NCBI RefSeq assembly: GCF_008728515.1
Contig: NC_044981.1
Coordinates: forward strand, 9,742,895 to 9,806,894
From: Papio anubis
Taxonomy: Eukaryota > Chordata > Mammalia > Primates > Cercopithecidae
Reading direction: 5' to 3'
Length of the DNA stretch: 64,000 nt
The notes under the pieces were generated by a model, which was not told the DNA's origin, ran no database searches, and saw only the letters and a list, made by a program, of their open reading frames with translations. This document shows positions 62,294-64,000 of this stretch, piece by piece. A program made the position numbers and the translations under genes. How positions within the stretch are numbered: the first letter of the stretch is position 1; each line of letters starts with the position of its first letter.

Positions 62294-64000
62294 CTTCAAA
62301 AGAAACAAAACAATCCCTCCAAATGTTGCCAGATTTCCCATAAATTGCTATAAATCCTATTTTTAATTCCTTAACTCTCTTTTGGACAGCAGCAAAAATC
62401 ATCAAAGAACAGATTAAGTTCTACAAACTAGGTGGTTGCTATTTTTCATTTCATCTACTATTGACTATTTCACTTGGATATTAATATTCATACTCATGAT
62501 CTTCTTGTTTGTGGTAATGGCTAGTATAGGGGAGAAGGAAAAAAATAAAGGACATAATTCTAGTAAATATTCACTGACTACCTCTAATGTGCCAGGCATT
62601 AATCTAAGGACTTTATATGTACCAATCAACAGAATCCTCACATTAACCTTTCAGGTAGATACTATTGTTATCTCCATTTTACAACCAAGGAAACGGCAAG
62701 AGCAAGGGGACATCAGGCCTAGAGAGCTGACCTCCAAAGCATCGTACCTAACCCCTATATTAATGAGTTCTGAGTTTCATATTCTGATTATATTTTAGAT
62801 AATTGAACAAACTCTATTCCAAAACAATGGTTTGTGTGCAAACATATAGGAAATCATTCCCACACTGCAATTACTTATTTAGAAATAAAAATAACCTAAC
62901 CCTATATGGAAAGTTATTTCTTCATTGGAACTCCTATCAAATTCATTAAGCCTCAGTAAATATCAAAAACAGTAATATTAAAATTATCTTTGAATTCAAT
63001 GTCAATTCTTCAATTTTCTTGTTAAAACTAAAAACATACATGAACCATGCTACCAAGCAATGTAAACAACATATTTCAGTAAAATATTGTATAACAATAG
63101 ATAAGAATCTGAATTTCTATGTAGAAATGCTCTCCTTTGTCAATTAAACTTTTTTTATTTTTTCATTTAAATATTTTAATTTTCTCTCCATTTAAAAAAA
63201 ACACACATTTAAGTACACAGGTAATAGCAACTTTTATACTTGTCAATCCAATATATATCAAGGATACACATGTGTGGTATAATTAATAACTCTACTACAA
63301 TGATTGAAAATGTGTATACGTGATTGAAATAAAAATCCAAAGTTTATATCATAGGCAAGACTAGATTGTTTCCTTTGAAGAGTAAAACCCTATGAAATAA
63401 TTCCCCTTAAATATAGCCTCTGTGTTATATGGTTAACAGCACTCACAAAGTAACTTAGATTGAAGAATTAACCTAATAATCATCAAGCTAAAGAATAAAT
63501 TGCAATAAAGCCTTGGAAAAACTTAAATAGTTGCATTCCCACCAGATGAAAGGAAGTATGTTTACCCAAATCCATAAGAATGTTCAGGACACTTAACGCC
63601 TATGGGCGTTTTTCATTCCTAGATGTTTGGAGTCTGGCCTGGAGAAGGAGAAAGAAAAGTTCTAATTGTCAAAAGTTTTTGATAAGAGGCTAACCAAAAG
63701 AAAGTTTGTCTAAAATAGAGTGTTATTGACTGGAGAAATAGTCTCAGGACATGGTGAGAATTGCAAACTTTAGGACTTTTTTCTAAGTTCTAAAAAGTTC
63801 CAGTAATCCCTTAATTTAAAACAGCTACAAGCAATTTGATAAGAAGTATCAGAATTAAAACTGAAGAAGGATTAAAGATGGCTGCGTAGATATAGCTGGA
63901 ATTTGCTTCTTCCACAGAGAGGAAAATATGAAGTTCTTTCACATTTTCAACAGATCTTTTGAGAGAAAACACTGAAATGTAATTAAGAGGAGACAATAGA
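62294..64000. other. Upstream intronic sequence at window end
   Basis: Apart from a MIR at 62565-62730 I see AT-rich unique DNA. From about 63870 the plus strand reads like the start of an old L1-type element (gattaaagatggctgcgtag). The expected preceding exon, ending two bases into a codon, was not found. Confidence 0.35.
62565..62730 (+). mobile_element. MIR
   Basis: Well preserved: attcactgactacctctaat, gtgccaggcattaatctaag, aatcctcacattaacctttc and ctccattttacaaccaagga. Lies 270 bases upstream of candidate exon 1. Confidence 0.8.

Noticed and set aside
63811..63996. Minus-strand frame with a hydrophobic, membrane-like end
   Set aside because: It could suggest a transmembrane exon, but the region looks like an old L1 start on the plus strand and there is no donor in the needed phase.

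Overview
This is nuclear DNA of a catarrhine primate, most likely human. The reasons are a dozen Alu elements (J, S and Y types, one with the 12-base deletion of the AluYd lineage), 3' ends of young primate L1 elements, an 80-base MADE1 palindrome, and older mammalian repeats (MIR, L2, L1M, MLT1, MER5, Tigger). The sequence is AT-rich and poor in CpG outside Alus. I see no CpG island, rRNA, tRNA, CRISPR array or bacterial-type gene. No open reading frame is long enough to be a gene alone.

The main content is the 3' part of one minus-strand, multi-exon protein-coding gene with long introns. I assembled seven candidate exons by eye, from high to low coordinate: 62203-62293, 58737-58813, 55727-55847, 53485-53754, 31530-31793, 27971-28184 and 14668-14783. 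All have AG acceptors and the six internal donors are GT. Reading phase matches at all six junctions (0, 2, 0, 0, 0, 1) and the frame stays open to a stop at 14668. The chain gives about 383 residues of a carboxy-terminal region. Exons 4-6 look like one folded beta-rich domain, perhaps C2-like; the rest is hydrophilic. I do not firmly recognise the protein. OFCC1 (orofacial cleft 1 candidate 1, the relative of fish ojoplano) is only a hypothesis. The 5' end and promoter lie beyond 64000, and the gene may continue below 14668.

Layout: 1-14.7 kb lies downstream of the last exon and is packed with L1M fragments, Alus, a 3' L1PA fragment, an AT-rich palindrome and MADE1. 14.8-28 kb (intron) holds Alus, a long purine/GGAA tract, a Tigger-like element, two L2 copies and L1M remnants. 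28-53.5 kb has exons 5 and 6, five Alus up to 35.07 kb, then Alu-free DNA with MIR, MLT1 and L1 including a nested L1-in-L1. 53.5-62.3 kb holds exons 1-4 in mostly unique sequence with MIR and MER5. 62.3-64 kb is upstream intron.

The most unusual structures besides the gene are an 82-base templated duplication (source 4439-4520, copy 6601-6682) lodged inside an Alu, and a 320-base AT-rich inverted repeat at 5917-6236 whose outer arms look like MIR. I found no novel mobile or defence system. All repeat names rest on remembered consensus sequences, not on a search.
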